A stretch of 64,000 nt of DNA. Origin: Begonia masoniana (taxonomy: Eukaryota > Streptophyta > Magnoliopsida > Cucurbitales > Begoniaceae). Numbering within the stretch: the stretch's first letter is position 1; each line of letters opens with the position of its first letter. Below are positions 33,309-45,750 of this stretch, piece after piece. The stretch spans positions 19,229,453-19,293,452 of the forward strand of contig CM039502.1 in assembly GCA_022432975.1 (NCBI GenBank), given 5' to 3'. The translations under genes and the position numbers were made by a program. The notes beneath the pieces are model-generated. The model was given only the letters and a program-made list of their open reading frames with translations, was not told where the DNA came from and did no database searches.

Positions 33309-36300
33309 CTCAACTTATATCCTTCTTCCTTTACCTTCAATGCGCTGATGACGTCAGCCGGAAGACAAATACTTTTCCTCTTCCGATGACGTCAGCCGGA
33401 AGACAAATACTTTTCCTCTTCCGATGACGTCAGCCGGAAGACAAATACTTTTCCTCTTCCGATGACGTCAGCCGGAAGACAAATACTTTTCCTCTTCCGA
33501 TGACGTCAGCCGGAAGACAAATACTTTTCCTCTTCCGATGACGTCAGCCGGAAGACAAATACTTTTCCTCTTCCGATGACGTCAGCCGGAAGACAAATAC
33601 TTTTCCTCTTCCGATGACGTCAGCCGGAAGACAAATACTTTTCCTCTTCCGATGACGTCAGCCGGAAGACAAATACTTTTCCTCTTCCGATGACGTCAGC
33701 CGGAAGACAAATACTTTTCCTCTTCCGATGACGTCAGCCGGAAGACAAATACTTTTCCTCTTCCGATGACGTCAGCCGGAAGACAAATACTTTTCCTCTT
33801 CCGATGACGTCAGCCGGAAGACAAATACTTTTCCTCTTCCGATGACGTCAGCCGGAAGACAAATACTTTTCCTCTTCCGATGACGTCAGCCGGAAGACAA
33901 ATACTTTTCCTCTTCCGATGACGTCAGCCGGAAGACAAATACTTTTCCTCTTCCGATGACGTCAGCCGGAAGACAAATACTTTTCCTCTTCCGATGACGT
34001 CAGCCGGAAGACAAATACTTTTCCTCTTCCGATGACGTCAGCCGGAAGACAAATACTTTTCCTCTTCCGATGACGTCAGCCGGAAGACAAATACTTTTCC
34101 TCTTCCGATGACGTCAGCCGGAAGACAAATACTTTTCCTCTTCCGATGACGTCAGCCGGAAGACAAATACTTTTCCTCTTCCGATGACGTCAGCCGGAAG
34201 ACAAATACTTTTCCTCTTCCGATGACGTCAGCCGGAAGACAAATACTTTTCCTCTTCCGATGACGTCAGCCGGAAGACAAATACTTTTCCTCTTCCGATG
34301 ACGTCAGCCGGAAGACAAATACTTTTCCTCTTCCGATGACGTCAGCCGGAAGACAAATACTTTTCCTCTTCCGATGACGTCAGCCGGAAGACAAATACTT
34401 TTCCTCTTCCGATGACGTCAGCCGGAAGACAAATACTTTTCCTCTTCCGATGACGTCAGCCGGAAGACAAATACTTTTCCTCTTCCGATGACGTCAGCCG
34501 GAAGACAAATACTTTTCCTCTTCCGATGACGTCAGCCGGAAGACAAATACTTTTCCTCTTCCGATGACGTCAGCCGGAAGACAAATACTTTTCCTCTTCC
34601 GATGACGTCAGCCGGAAGACAAATACTTTTCCTCTTCCGATGACGTCAGCCGGAAGACAAATACTTTTCCTCTTCCGATGACGTCAGCCGGAAGACAAAT
34701 ACTTTTCCTCTTCCGATGACGTCAGCCGGAAGACAAATACTTTTCCTCTTCCGATGACGTCAGCCGGAAGACAAATACTTTTCCTCTTCCGATGACGTCA
34801 GCCGGAAGACAAATACTTTTCCTCTTCCGATGACGTCAGCCGGAAGACAAATACTTTTCCTCTTCCGATGACGTCAGCCGGAAGACAAATACTTTTCCTC
34901 TTCCGATGACGTCAGCCGGAAGACAAATACTTTTCCTCTTCCGATGACGTCAGCCGGAAGACAAATACTTTTCCTCTTCCGATGACGTCCCCCGGAAGTC
35001 AAACTTACCCGACTCCCATCACAACTCTCCTGCCGATGACGTCAGCCGGAAGACAAATACTTTTCCTCTTCCGATGACGTCCGCCGGAAGTCAAACTTAC
35101 CCGACTCCCATCACAACCCTCCTGCCGATGACGTCAGCCGGAAGACAAATACTTTTCCTCTTCCGATGACGTCCTCCGGAAGACAGACTCATTTCCTCCA
35201 TCATCCCTCGGCATCAGACATCCCCCTTTTTGTTTATAGACTTCTATCTAGATAAATGTAAACCTCATAACTTAAATCTTAATGGCCAAACTCTCAGAAT
35301 AAATCATGAACTCATTCAAACTCACACAGCGGAAGACTTAATTAAAATAGTTCATTTGATAACTATAGCTAGATCTTCGGACTCTGAAATTAAGACAGGC
35401 AGTTTCTGAAATCCCAAATTGTTAATATCCGAACCTACTTGGACTTGGCTTCTTAAAAACTTCATTAAAACTTATACGAGCTTTAACCAGAATTCCTCAT
35501 TCGCCATCCAGCCACAGATTTCACACTGAGCACCTTCCAGCAACCAGCTTAAACTTCATCCTCAACTTTGTAGTTCCTCACCTGATATTTCTTCACCGAC
35601 ATCGTAAGGTGTAACTGTAAGCCTAAGGCTTAGTAAGGAATGCAAACTATTATGAGTTCATGAATGCATAACTTGGAGAAAAACATGCTCATAAGTCTTT
35701 TCTTTTCACGTGCTTGTTCTTAATCATCATTCATATCGTATCTCGTATTCATTGTTCATAATCATCATTCGTAGACATGCTCATATTCTCATTCCTTTCA
35801 TCATTCATATTCTTCATTACATTATGTGGTTTAAGGGAGGATTTGTGCCGGTAAAGGGGGTTCGACAGTGAGTTTGATCATGGTCCCTACTGCGGGTCGT
35901 ATTCATATGTCCTACTGCGGACTGTGACATACGCCGAACCACCCCAACCCTCACTTAACCACGTTGCATAAGTTTTATCTTCTTACCTTATTCATGAGAA
36001 AACATATTTCAAAACATTTTCATATGCTTGAGAAGTAAAACATGATGCATAACATAAATGCACTTAATCATCGAACTAAGACAGGGGAGTACATGAGAAT
36101 AACAGAACCATATCCATCGACATTTCATCAAACATATAGCAGACAAGTTCACTAATCTAACTTAATCCTTTGATGTAGGGCCCTATTGGCCGGAAACTTA
36201 ATACATTCACTTACCTGGATTCCTTAGCAACTTGAATCACCTTCTCTTCAACATCTTCACCTAACACATTTCACATTACAGTAGTTAAAATAAAGTCCTA

Positions 36301-36870
36301 AAAGTTCTAATCGAAAGTCATCCTAGAATCTAACAGCTAAGGTTCTCTGTGCAGTCTGAAATCCAAAACCGAAACAGCTAGATATAGCTATCGATTAAAC
36401 GGGGTCGGTTATATAAAAGGTCCAGAATCGATTTAAGGGTGACATTACCAAATGAAGATAAGAACGATAACCAACTGACTCAGCCATTGAAGAGCCCGAA
36501 AGTACAAGTTCAACTGAAAACAGAGTTCTAAATGACTACCCGGCATCTACATTGTCAAAATCTTACCTAGAATGCGGGTTATCGGAGTGGAGGCTGAAAA
36601 ACCAGTTGCTGGGGAGGAAGAAGGCTCCAGAGAAGAAGGGAGTCGCCGAGAGGAAATGTCGGCTGCAGTGAGGTTTTAAATGAGATTTAAGGTTTCCATT
36701 TTCTATTTATACCTAATCCTTCAATCTTTATTACAAAATTGCCACTCAACCTAGTTTTACTCAACTTGTAATGAATTTGCCTCAACGTTAAATTTAATCA
36801 TAAAGGTTAAATAAGGGTAACAATTAGAATGGTCAGAAAAATTCACCTGGCCGAAATGTCGGGTGTTACA
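33309..36870 (-). repeat. Family I LTR C (left part missing, array expanded)
   Basis: After 38 bases of unplaceable text the sequence enters a 38-bp array. From about 34981 it is collinear with LTR A (22650-24518) up to the TGTTACA end at 36870. It has several one- and two-base deletions relative to A. The part equivalent to A 21974 to about 22600 is absent. The TATA box is at 36703-36712 on the minus strand. It serves as the 3' LTR of copy I2. Confidence 0.85.
33347..34980. repeat. 38-bp TGACGTCA minisatellite, 43 exact units
   Basis: 1,634 bp equals 43 x 38 exactly. Each unit reads GATGACGTCAGCCGGAAGAC followed by AAATACTTTTCCTCTTCC. The unit contains the 8-base palindrome TGACGTCA, the core recognition sequence of CRE-type bZIP factors. 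I saw no variant unit. LTR A has only two or three such units, interleaved with a second unit type (GTCCCCCGGAAGTC...), so this is an expansion of a pre-existing short repeat. Confidence 0.95.
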
Positions 36871-36911
36871 TCCACCCCTCCTTAGACAAAATTTTCGTCC
36901 TCGAAAATTGG

Positions 36912-38175
36912 TCAAGCAAAGAGTTTTGGATACTTGTCCAACATATCCTGCTGTAGTTCCCATGTAGCTTCTTCAATACCATGATTCTTCCACAAGACCT
37001 TAACCAACAAGATCTCCTTATTCCTTAGAGTCTTCACTGTAGAATCCAAAATTTGTACTGGTTTCTCTTCATACACCAAATTAGGTTCAATTTTGATTTC
37101 TGTTGGTTCAACAACCTGAGTCGGATCACGTATGCATTTCCTTAGCATAGACACATGAAAGACATTGTGAACCTTTTCCAAAGATGGAGGCAAAAGTAAT
37201 CTATAGGCTGTGCTACCAATCTTAGCTAAGACAGGGAATGGTCCAATGAACCGTGGGTTAAGCTTTCCCTTCTTACCAAATCTTAGACTCCTCTAAATGG
37301 TGAAATCTTCAGGAAAACTTCATCACCAACAGAAAACTCAAGATCTCTTCTTCTTTGGTCCGCATAACTCTTCTGCCGCTTTGTGCAGTTAACATCCTTT
37401 TCCTAATGACTGTAATCTTGTCTGACATCTGTTGTAAAATCTCTGGGGCCCAATAACTTCGCTTCACCAACCTCATCCCAGTACAAAGGTGACCTACATT
37501 TCCTGCCATACAAAGCTTCATAGGGTGCCTTACCAATGGTGGACTGGTAACTATTGTTGTAAGAAAACTCAATCAGAGGTAGGTGTCTACTCCATGTAGT
37601 CTGAAAGTCAAGCACACATGCTCTCAACATATCCTCGAGTATCTGAATGGTCCTCTCGATTGTCCATCCGTCTGCGGGTGAAAAGCGGTGCTGAAGGATA
37701 ACTTTGTGCCTAAGGTACCTTGTAAACTTTTCCAGAATCGGGAGGTGAATCTAGGGTCACGATCAGAGACTATGGATACGGGAATCCCATGCAATCTGAT
37801 AATTTCTTGAACGTAAAGATTAGCAAGTTGGTCCATCGTGTAGGTTGTCTTTACAGGTAAGAAATGAGCTGACTTTGTCATCCTATCAATCACAACCCAA
37901 ATACTGTCATGTCCTTTAGTTGTTTTAGGTAAGCCTACAACAAAATCCATGGCAATGTTTTCCCACTTCCATTCGGGAATAGGTAGAGGTTGAAGGGTAC
38001 CTCCTGGTCGTTGGTGCTCGGCTTTAACTTGCTGGCATACCAAGCATGATTCTACGTACTTGGCGACATCCCTCTTCATATTAGGCCACCAATAAAGTAA
38101 CTTCAAGTCTCGATACATCTTGGTGCTACCGGGATGTATAGAAAAGGAAGACGAGTGAGCCTCGGCCAAAATCAA
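36912..38175 (-). pseudogene. I2 integrase and chromodomain-like tail (frameshifted)
   Basis: This matches I1 24560-25860 almost base for base. The zinc-binding region and the first part of the catalytic core are open in 38175-37624 ([23 protein letters not shown]). Single-base differences near 37657, 37445, 37378 and 37286 then put the rest into three frames: 37630-37403, 37572-37309 and 37193-36912. The last holds the chromodomain-like VKVLWKNHGIEEATWE. Three of the differences are one base missing from a short run and one (37445) is an extra G in a G run. In I1 the same stretch is open. Confidence 0.88.
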
Positions 38176-38542
38176 CTTACGTAATTCTTCATCACAAGGG
38201 ACATACCATCGATTCCTAAATCTCAGGATTCCATCATTGGAAAGACTAACTCGGAGGTGGCGTCCTTCAACTTATTCATCATACTGTTATTCTCCTCGGA
38301 ATCCTTCTGTTGTGACTCTTTGATCTTTTCCAAAACCGTTGGTTGAATGGTCAAATCGGTAAGTAAGGCTGACAACCCTGGAACTAGTTCCAATTCAAAC
38401 TTCTGAACTTCAGTCCTCAAGGGTGCGGACAAAACTGACATTGCGGGTTGCATTGTCTTTGACATCCTGCTCAAGGCATCGGCTACAGCATTAGCCTTAC
38501 CCGGGTGGTACTTGATTTCAAAGTCATAGTCCTTAACAAATT
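38176..38542 (-). pseudogene. I2 RNase H end and spacer
   Basis: This is the counterpart of I1 25860-26220. It carries [12 protein letters not shown] RNase H end sequence and the acidic, leucine-rich spacer before integrase. An open piece runs 38474-38223. It is bounded upstream by a one-base shorter T run near 38555 (CGTCTTGTC; CGTCTTTGTC in I1) and downstream by a one-base shorter A run near 38250. Neither break exists in I1. Confidence 0.8.
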
Positions 38543-39511
38543 CTAACCAACGTCTTGTCTCATGTTTAATTCCTTATGGGTGAAAAGATACTTTAAACTC
38601 TTGTGGTCAGAAAACACATCGCACTGCTGTCCATACAAATAGTGCCTCCAAATTTTTAAAGCAAAAACAACTGCAGCTAGCTCTAAATCATGAGTGGGGT
38701 AATTCTGTTCATAACCTTTTAGCTGCCTAGAGGCATACGCCACAACTTTACCTTCTTGCATCAAAACACACCCCAAACCAATCTTGGATGCGTCACAATA
38801 AACACTAAATTTTCCTTCTTCAGTTGGGAGAGTCAATAATGGGGCTGTCGTTAACTTCTGTTTCAGTGATTGGAAGCTGTCTTCACAAGCTTCGGTCCAA
38901 GAGTACTTGAGGTCCTTCTTGGTTAAGTTGGTTAAAGGTTTAGCTATCATAGAAAATCCCTTAATGAACTTCCTATAATAACCAGCCAGACCAAGGAAAC
39001 TTCGAACTTCACTGACATTCTTTGGCTGCGGCCAGTCCTTAACGGCCTGAACCTTAGTTGGGTCTACTGATATGCCCTCAGCAGAAATGACATGACCTAA
39101 AAAGTTGACTTTATCCAGCCAAAATTCACATTTGGACAGTTTGGCATAGAGTTGTTGCTGTTTTAAGGTTGATAACACTATTCTCAAATGTTCAGCATGG
39201 TCGGCTTCAGTCTGTGAGTATACTAAAATGTCATCTATAAACACAATCACAAACTTATCCAGGTATTCACGAAATACTCGGTTCATCAAGTCCATGAAAG
39301 CTGCAGGCGCGTTAGTCAGTCCAAATGACATCACAAGAAATTCATAATGTCCGTAGCGGGTTCTGAAGGCTGTCTTTGGTATATCTCCTTCCTTAACCTT
39401 CAGTTGATAATAACCCGAACGTAAGTCAATCTTTGAGAATACCTTAGCTCCTTGTAGTTGGTCAAACAGGTCATCTATCCGGGGTAAAGGATATTTATTC
39501 TTGACTGTCAC
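38543..39511 (-). pseudogene. I2 reverse transcriptase and RNase H
   Basis: The frame is open for 322 codons from within the RT fingers to the RNase H domain. Motifs in order: first catalytic Asp in [12 protein letters not shown] (about residues 25-36), [17 protein letters not shown] (about 62-78), [10 protein letters not shown] with the Asp pair (about 92-101), [24 protein letters not shown], and RNase [12 protein letters not shown] (about 238-248), ending in [15 protein letters not shown]. It is split from the preceding protease-RT frame by two small differences near 39510 and 39560, where I1 keeps the frame for at least one. Confidence 0.9.
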
Positions 39512-39530
39512 TTATTCAGTTCTCTGTAGT

Positions 39531-41327
39531 CTATACACATTCTAAGAGAACCATCTTTCTTTTAACGAAAAGGACAGGTGCACCCCAGGGAGAACTACTA
39601 GAACGTATAAATCCCTTGTCAACTAATTCCTGTAGTTGGACCTTTAATTCTTTTAACTCAACAGGTGCCATTCGGTAAGGATTCTTAGATACAGGTAATG
39701 CCTCGGGGTATGTATCAATCACAAATTCTACCTCTCTATCGGGTGGTAGTCCCGGTAAGTCGTCCAAGAATGCTTCAGGAAACTCTCGTACGGTAGGAAT
39801 ACCTTGTAATTCCACTTTATTCTTTACTCGGACATCCATTATGTTAGCTAGGTAACTCAAGCAACCACTCTTCAGTAACCGTTGAGTCACTAGTGAGGAT
39901 ATGATTGGTATCTTACTCATCTTTGGAATAGCTTGGAAGGTATACCGATCTCCATTTGGGGGTCGGAAATCAACTAGGCCAGACCTACAACTAATCGTGG
40001 CATAATGCCTAAATAACCAATCCATTCCTAAAATAATCTCATATCCTTTCATGTCAATCATAATCAGTTCTACATATAGCTCCTTATCTCCTAAGGACAA
40101 AACATCACCCTTCAACATTTGCTCAGAATGTAAAGACTTCCCTGATGGTAACATAACTCTATACGGTTTATCAACTGGCGAAAGTTCTAACTTATGTTTA
40201 CACACAAACAGGGTTGCTATGAATGAGTGTGTGGCTCCCGTATCAATAAGTGTATAAGCAGAAAAACCACAAACCATAATGGTACCTGATATGACCGTGT
40301 GTGGTTCAACATCTTCATCCTCCATCATAGCATAGACTCTTGGTGCAACTCTAATTCGATTCGGGTCTGATGGCATCGGGCAGTCTCTGGCTATGTGTCC
40401 AACCTTGTCGCATCTATAGCAACGGCCAGAGTGCAGCTTGCACTCCCCATGGTGATTCTTCTGACAGTTGGAACATAGGGGAGCCGAAGGTCGCTTTCCT
40501 CTTCCTTGGTCATCACTTGGATTGAAGGATCTCTTAACACCTTGCTGTTGTTGTTGCTGGTTTCTGTTCTGCTGGGGTTGCCATCCCTTGTTCTGCCGTG
40601 GTGGTGGTTGAGTCTCCTTAGTGAACTTCCTTGGCTGTTCACGCTGTGCATAAGCTGTCATCTCAGCCTCCTCCAATTCCAGGGCCTTAGCCGTCGCTTC
40701 GCCATAAGGTATATTGTGTATCCCAGAAGTCTTTACCTTCACATACAAACTCGGCTTCAGTCCTTGAACAAATTGGTAAATCTTGTCTTCATCATTCTCA
40801 ACCAGTCGGGGAGCAAACCGTGACAAAGCATCGAATTTGCATATATAATCCGTCACAGAGCCAGTTTGCCGCAGGTTCATGAATTCTTTCTTCTTGCTGG
40901 CCTGAACGGTCCTATTGAAGTACTTGTCAAAGAAGGCAGTCTTAAACATATCCCAAGTCATAGTCTCTGCATTAACAGTGCTCTGAAGAGAATCCCACCA
41001 ATGCCTTGCATTCAGCTCCAAATGATAGACAGCATAGGTGACTCTATCTCCTTCATCAACTTTCGCATACTTAAACATGTCCTCTACTTTTCGGATCCAT
41101 TCCTCAGCATAAATAGGGTCAGAAACTTGGCCATTGAATGTCGGGGGTCTGAGCCTGTGGAAGCGCTCACCCCCATGATCATGAGTTACATTAGAGCTGG
41201 AGTTCCCAAGCTCTTCTCTAGTAATCACTAGTTGCTCTATTTGTCGTGATTGGCGATTAACTAATTCTATTAGCTGAGCAACGGTGGTACTATCCACGTT
41301 GTCTTCCCTCTGTTGACCTCTTACCAT
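39531..41327 (-). CDS. I2 Gag, protease and RT N-terminus (longest intact frame)
   Basis: This is the best-preserved coding region in the window, about 598 codons from Met 41327. An in-frame Met ten codons earlier lies in the intron-like leader, so I did not use it. From that upstream Met, positions are: Gln-rich coiled start 25-45, gag domain about 60-200 (ARHWWDSLQ; TAFFDKYFNRTV), Q-rich linker 253-273, zinc knuckle CYRCDKVGHIARDC 313-326, protease active site IDTGATHSFI with catalytic Asp 372, flap-side [11 protein letters not shown], linker [16 protein letters not shown], and RT start [11 protein letters not shown]. The frame fails near 39560 at a one-base shorter T run. Gag and Pol appear to share one frame with no stop between them. 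Confidence 0.9.
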   Translation of the reverse strand: MVRGQQREDNVDSTTVAQLIELVNRQSRQIEQLVITREELGNSSSNVTHDHGGERFHRLRPPTFNGQVSDPIYAEEWIRKVEDMFKYAKVDEGDRVTYAVYHLELNARHWWDSLQSTVNAETMTWDMFKTAFFDKYFNRTVQASKKKEFMNLRQTGSVTDYICKFDALSRFAPRLVENDEDKIYQFVQGLKPSLYVKVKTSGIHNIPYGEATAKALELEEAEMTAYAQREQPRKFTKETQPPPRQNKGWQPQQNRNQQQQQQGVKRSFNPSDDQGRGKRPSAPLCSNCQKNHHGECKLHSGRCYRCDKVGHIARDCPMPSDPNRIRVAPRVYAMMEDEDVEPHTVISGTIMVCGFSAYTLIDTGATHSFIATLFVCKHKLELSPVDKPYRVMLPSGKSLHSEQMLKGDVLSLGDKELYVELIMIDMKGYEIILGMDWLFRHYATISCRSGLVDFRPPNGDRYTFQAIPKMSKIPIISSLVTQRLLKSGCLSYLANIMDVRVKNKVELQGIPTVREFPEAFLDDLPGLPPDREVEFVIDTYPEALPVSKNPYRMAPVELKELKVQLQELVDKGFIRSSSSPWGAPVLFVKRKMVLLECV

Positions 41328-41471
41328 CTTGAGATTCCTAAACAATAATAGAAACACATCTTAACATAATGACATCACTAGAATCGTAAACACTTACAGT
41401 TGTTGGAGAGTACTCAGGTGGCAATCTGTGCTGGAAGGCAGTCTACAGAACCGATTTTAGAACCTGGTTTA

Positions 41472-41483
41472 GCTTTGATACCA
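41472..41483 (-). other. I2 primer-binding site
   Basis: The minus strand reads TGGTATCAAAGC, four bases inside the LTR D terminus. It is identical to the I1 primer site, including the one mismatch to the standard initiator tRNA-Met type. Confidence 0.85.
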
Positions 41484-41708
41484 TAATTGTAACGACCCGA
41501 GGAGATCGTCACGTGTCATGACTTTCCTTTAAACTTATTCGTACTTTATACCTCTGTAATCGTAGTATACTTTTTTTTTCTCAGACTTATATCATATCTC
41601 ATCTTAACTTAAATTCGCTGAATAACCGCGTTTAGCTTTCACTCCTGCCGATCGCTAAACGACAAACTCTAGTTGTTCTACAGTCAAGACAAATACTTTT
41701 CCTCTTCC

Positions 41709-43532
41709 GATGACGTCAGCCGGAAGACAAATACTTTTCCTCTTCCGATGACGTCAGCCGGAAGACAAATACTTTTCCTCTTCCGATGACGTCAGCCGGA
41801 AGACAAATACTTTTCCTCTTCCGATGACGTCAGCCGGAAGACAAATACTTTTCCTCTTCCGATGACGTCAGCCGGAAGACAAATACTTTTCCTCTTCCGA
41901 TGACGTCAGCCGGAAGACAAATACTTTTCCTCTTCCGATGACGTCAGCCGGAAGACAAATACTTTTCCTCTTCCGATGACGTCAGCCGGAAGACAAATAC
42001 TTTTCCTCTTCCGATGACGTCAGCCGGAAGACAAATACTTTTCCTCTTCCGATGACGTCAGCCGGAAGACAAATACTTTTCCTCTTCCGATGACGTCAGC
42101 CGGAAGACAAATACTTTTCCTCTTCCGATGACGTCAGCCGGAAGACAAATACTTTTCCTCTTCCGATGACGTCAGCCGGAAGACAAATACTTTTCCTCTT
42201 CCGATGACGTCAGCCGGAAGACAAATACTTTTCCTCTTCCGATGACGTCAGCCGGAAGACAAATACTTTTCCTCTTCCGATGACGTCAGCCGGAAGACAA
42301 ATACTTTTCCTCTTCCGATGACGTCAGCCGGAAGACAAATACTTTTCCTCTTCCGATGACGTCAGCCGGAAGACAAATACTTTTCCTCTTCCGATGACGT
42401 CAGCCGGAAGACAAATACTTTTCCTCTTCCGATGACGTCAGCCGGAAGACAAATACTTTTCCTCTTCCGATGACGTCAGCCGGAAGACAAATACTTTTCC
42501 TCTTCCGATGACGTCAGCCGGAAGACAAATACTTTTCCTCTTCCGATGACGTCAGCCGGAAGACAAATACTTTTCCTCTTCCGATGACGTCAGCCGGAAG
42601 ACAAATACTTTTCCTCTTCCGATGACGTCAGCCGGAAGACAAATACTTTTCCTCTTCCGATGACGTCAGCCGGAAGACAAATACTTTTCCTCTTCCGATG
42701 ACGTCAGCCGGAAGACAAATACTTTTCCTCTTCCGATGACGTCAGCCGGAAGACAAATACTTTTCCTCTTCCGATGACGTCAGCCGGAAGACAAATACTT
42801 TTCCTCTTCCGATGACGTCAGCCGGAAGACAAATACTTTTCCTCTTCCGATGACGTCAGCCGGAAGACAAATACTTTTCCTCTTCCGATGACGTCAGCCG
42901 GAAGACAAATACTTTTCCTCTTCCGATGACGTCAGCCGGAAGACAAATACTTTTCCTCTTCCGATGACGTCAGCCGGAAGACAAATACTTTTCCTCTTCC
43001 GATGACGTCAGCCGGAAGACAAATACTTTTCCTCTTCCGATGACGTCAGCCGGAAGACAAATACTTTTCCTCTTCCGATGACGTCAGCCGGAAGACAAAT
43101 ACTTTTCCTCTTCCGATGACGTCAGCCGGAAGACAAATACTTTTCCTCTTCCGATGACGTCAGCCGGAAGACAAATACTTTTCCTCTTCCGATGACGTCA
43201 GCCGGAAGACAAATACTTCTCATCTGCCGATGACGTCAGCCGGAAGACAAATACTTTTCCTCTTCCGATGACGTCAGCCGGAAGACAAATACTTTTCCTC
43301 TTCCGATGACGTCAGCCGGAAGACAAATACTTTTCCTCTTCCGATGACGTCAGCCGGAAGACAAATACTTTTCCTCTTCCGATGACGTCAGCCGGAAGAC
43401 AAATACTTTTCCTCTTCCGATGACGTCAGCCGGAAGACAAATACTTTTCCTCTTCCGATGACGTCAGCCGGAAGACAAATACTTTTCCTCTTCCGATGAC
43501 GTCAGCCGGAAGACAAATACTTTTCCTCTTCC
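41709..43532. repeat. 38-bp TGACGTCA minisatellite, 48 units
   Basis: 1,824 bp equals 48 x 38 exactly, with the same unit as 33347-34980. One unit near 43213-43240 has CTCATCTGCC in place of TCCTCTTCC and keeps its length; it resembles the CATCTGCCGATG words elsewhere in the LTR. All others look identical. Each unit carries TGACGTCA. Confidence 0.95.
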
Positions 43533-44090
43533 GATGACGTCCTCCGGAAGACAGACTCATTTCCTCCATCATCCCTCGGCATCAGACATCCCCCTTTTTT
43601 TTTATAGACTTCTATCTAGATAAATGTAAACCTCATAACTTAAATCTTAATGGCCAAAACTCATCAGAATAAATCATGAACTCATTCAAACTCACACAGC
43701 GGAAGACTTAATTAAAATAGTTCATTTGATAACTATAGCTATATCTTCGGACTCTGAAATTAAGACAGGCAGTTTCTGAAATCCCAAATTGTTAAATAAT
43801 CCGAACCTACTTGACTTGGCTTCTTAAAAACTTCATTAAAACTTATACGAGCTTTAACCAGAATTCCTCATTCGCCATCCAGCCACAGATTTCACACTGA
43901 GCACCTTCCATAACCACTTAAACTTCATCCTCAACTTTGTATTCCTCACCTGATTATTTCTTCACCTACATCGTAAGGTGTAACTGTAAGCCTAAGGCTT
44001 AGTAAGGAATGCAAACTATTATGAGTTCATGATGCATAACTGGAGAAAAACATGCTCATAAGTCTTTTCTTTTCACGTGCTTGTTTTCAT

Positions 44091-44622
44091 ATTCATCATT
44101 CCTTTCATCATTCATAATCGTATCTCGTATTCATTGTTCATAATCATCATTCGTAGACATGCTCATATTCATCATTCCTTTCATCATTCATAATCGTATC
44201 TCGTATTCATTGTTCATAATCATCATTCGTAGACATGCTCATATTCATCATTCCTTTCATCATTCATAATCGTATCTCGTATTCATTGTTCATAATCATC
44301 ATTCGTAGACATGCTCATATTCATCATTCCTTTCATCATTCATAATCGTATCTCGTATTCATTGTTCATAATCATCATTCGTAGACATGCTCATATTCAT
44401 CATTCCTTTCATCATTCATAATCGTATCTCGTATTCATTGTTCATAATCATCATTCGTAGACATGCTCATATTCATCATTCCTTTCATCATTCATAATCG
44501 TATCTCGTATTCATTGTTCATAATCATCATTCGTAGACATGCTCATATTCATCATTCCTTTCATCATTCATAATCGTATCTCGTATTCATTGTTCATAAT
44601 CATCATTCGTAGACATGCTCAT
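44091..44622. repeat. 76-bp tandem repeat, 7 units, in LTR D
   Basis: Seven full units of a 76-base sequence (ATTCATCATTCCTTTCATCA ... TCGTAGACATGCTCAT) run head to tail, with a partial unit after. LTRs A, B and C have a single copy, so the expansion is specific to LTR D. It lies in the intron-like part of the LTR. Confidence 0.93.
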
Positions 44623-45026
44623 ATTCATCATTCCTTTCATCATTCATATTCTTCATTACATTATGTGGTTTAAGGGAGGATTTGTGCCGGTAAAGGGGGT
44701 TCGACAGTGAGTTTGATCATGGTCCTACTGCGGACTGTGACATACGCCGAACCACCCCCAACCCTCACTTAACCACGTTGCATAAGTTTTATCTTCTTAC
44801 CTTATTCATGAGAAAACATATTTCAAAACATTTTCATATGCTTGAGAAGTAAAACATGATGCATAACATAAATGCACTTAATCATCGAACTAAGACAGGG
44901 GAGTACATGAGAATAACAGAACCATATCCATCGACATTTCATCAAACATATAGCAGACAATGTTCACTAAATCTAACTTAATCCTTTGATGTAGGGCCCT
45001 ATTGGCCGGAAACTTAATACATTCAC

Positions 45027-45142
45027 TTACCTGGATTCCTTAGCAACTTGAATCACCTTCTCTTCAACTTCTTCACCTAACACATTACCTGGATTCCTTA
45101 GCAACTTGAATCACCTTCTCTTCAACTTCTTCACCTAACACA
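45027..45142 (-). repeat. 58-bp duplication of the exon-like block in LTR D
   Basis: TTACCTGGATTCCTTAGC... through CACCTAACACA occurs twice, offset by 58 bases. On the minus strand the duplicated unit is exactly the acceptor-like TTAG/GTGAAGA, the exon-like block, and the donor-like TCCAG/GTAA. LTRs A, B and C have one copy. Confidence 0.9.
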
Positions 45143-45745
45143 TTTCACATTACAGTAGTTAAAATAAAGTCCTAAAAGTTCTAATCGAAAGTCATCCTAG
45201 AATCTAACAGCTAAGTTTCTCTGTGCAGTCTGAAATCCAAAACCGAAACAGCTAGATATAGCTATCGATTAAACGGGGTCGGTTATATAAAAGGTCCAGA
45301 ATCGATTTAAGGGTGACATTACCAAATGAAGATAAAGAACGATAACCAACTGACTCAGCCATTGAAGAGCCCGAAAGTACAAGTTCAACTGAAAACAGAG
45401 TTCTAAATGACTACCCGGCATCTACATTGTCAAAATCTTACCTAGAATGCGGGTTATCGGAGTGGAGGCTGAAAAACCAGTTGCTGGGGAGGAAGAAGGC
45501 TCCAGAGAAGAAGGGAGTCGCCGAGAGGAAATGTCGGCTGCAGTGAGGTTTTAAATGAGATTTAAGGTTTCCATTTTCTATTTATACCTAATCCTTCAAT
45601 CTTTATTACAAAATTGCCACTCAACCTAGTTTTACTCAACTTGTAATGAATTTGCCTCAACGTTAAATTTAATCATAAAGGATAAATAAGGGTAACAATT
45701 AGAATGGTCAGAAAAATTCACCTGGCCGAAATGTCGGGTGTTACA

Positions 45746-45750
45746 AGTGA
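45746..45750. repeat. Target-site duplication AGTGA, right of composite I
   Basis: This matches 21969-21973 exactly. The LTR S tandem unit resumes straight after (TCCAACTCCCAATTTC). Confidence 0.92.

Larger units (their letters stand above)
41488..45745 (-). repeat. Family I LTR D, with several internal expansions
   Basis: This LTR is 4,258 bp compared with 2,545 for LTR A. It begins TGTAACGACC and ends TGTTACA, followed by AGTGA. At about 41680 it jumps from the 21974-22170 equivalent directly into a 38-bp array, losing about 500 bases found in A. Further differences are a 76-bp array (44091-44622) and a 58-bp duplication that doubles the exon-like block (45027-45142). The TATA box is at 45578-45587 on the minus strand. 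No gene lies inside. It is the 5' LTR of I2. Confidence 0.88.
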
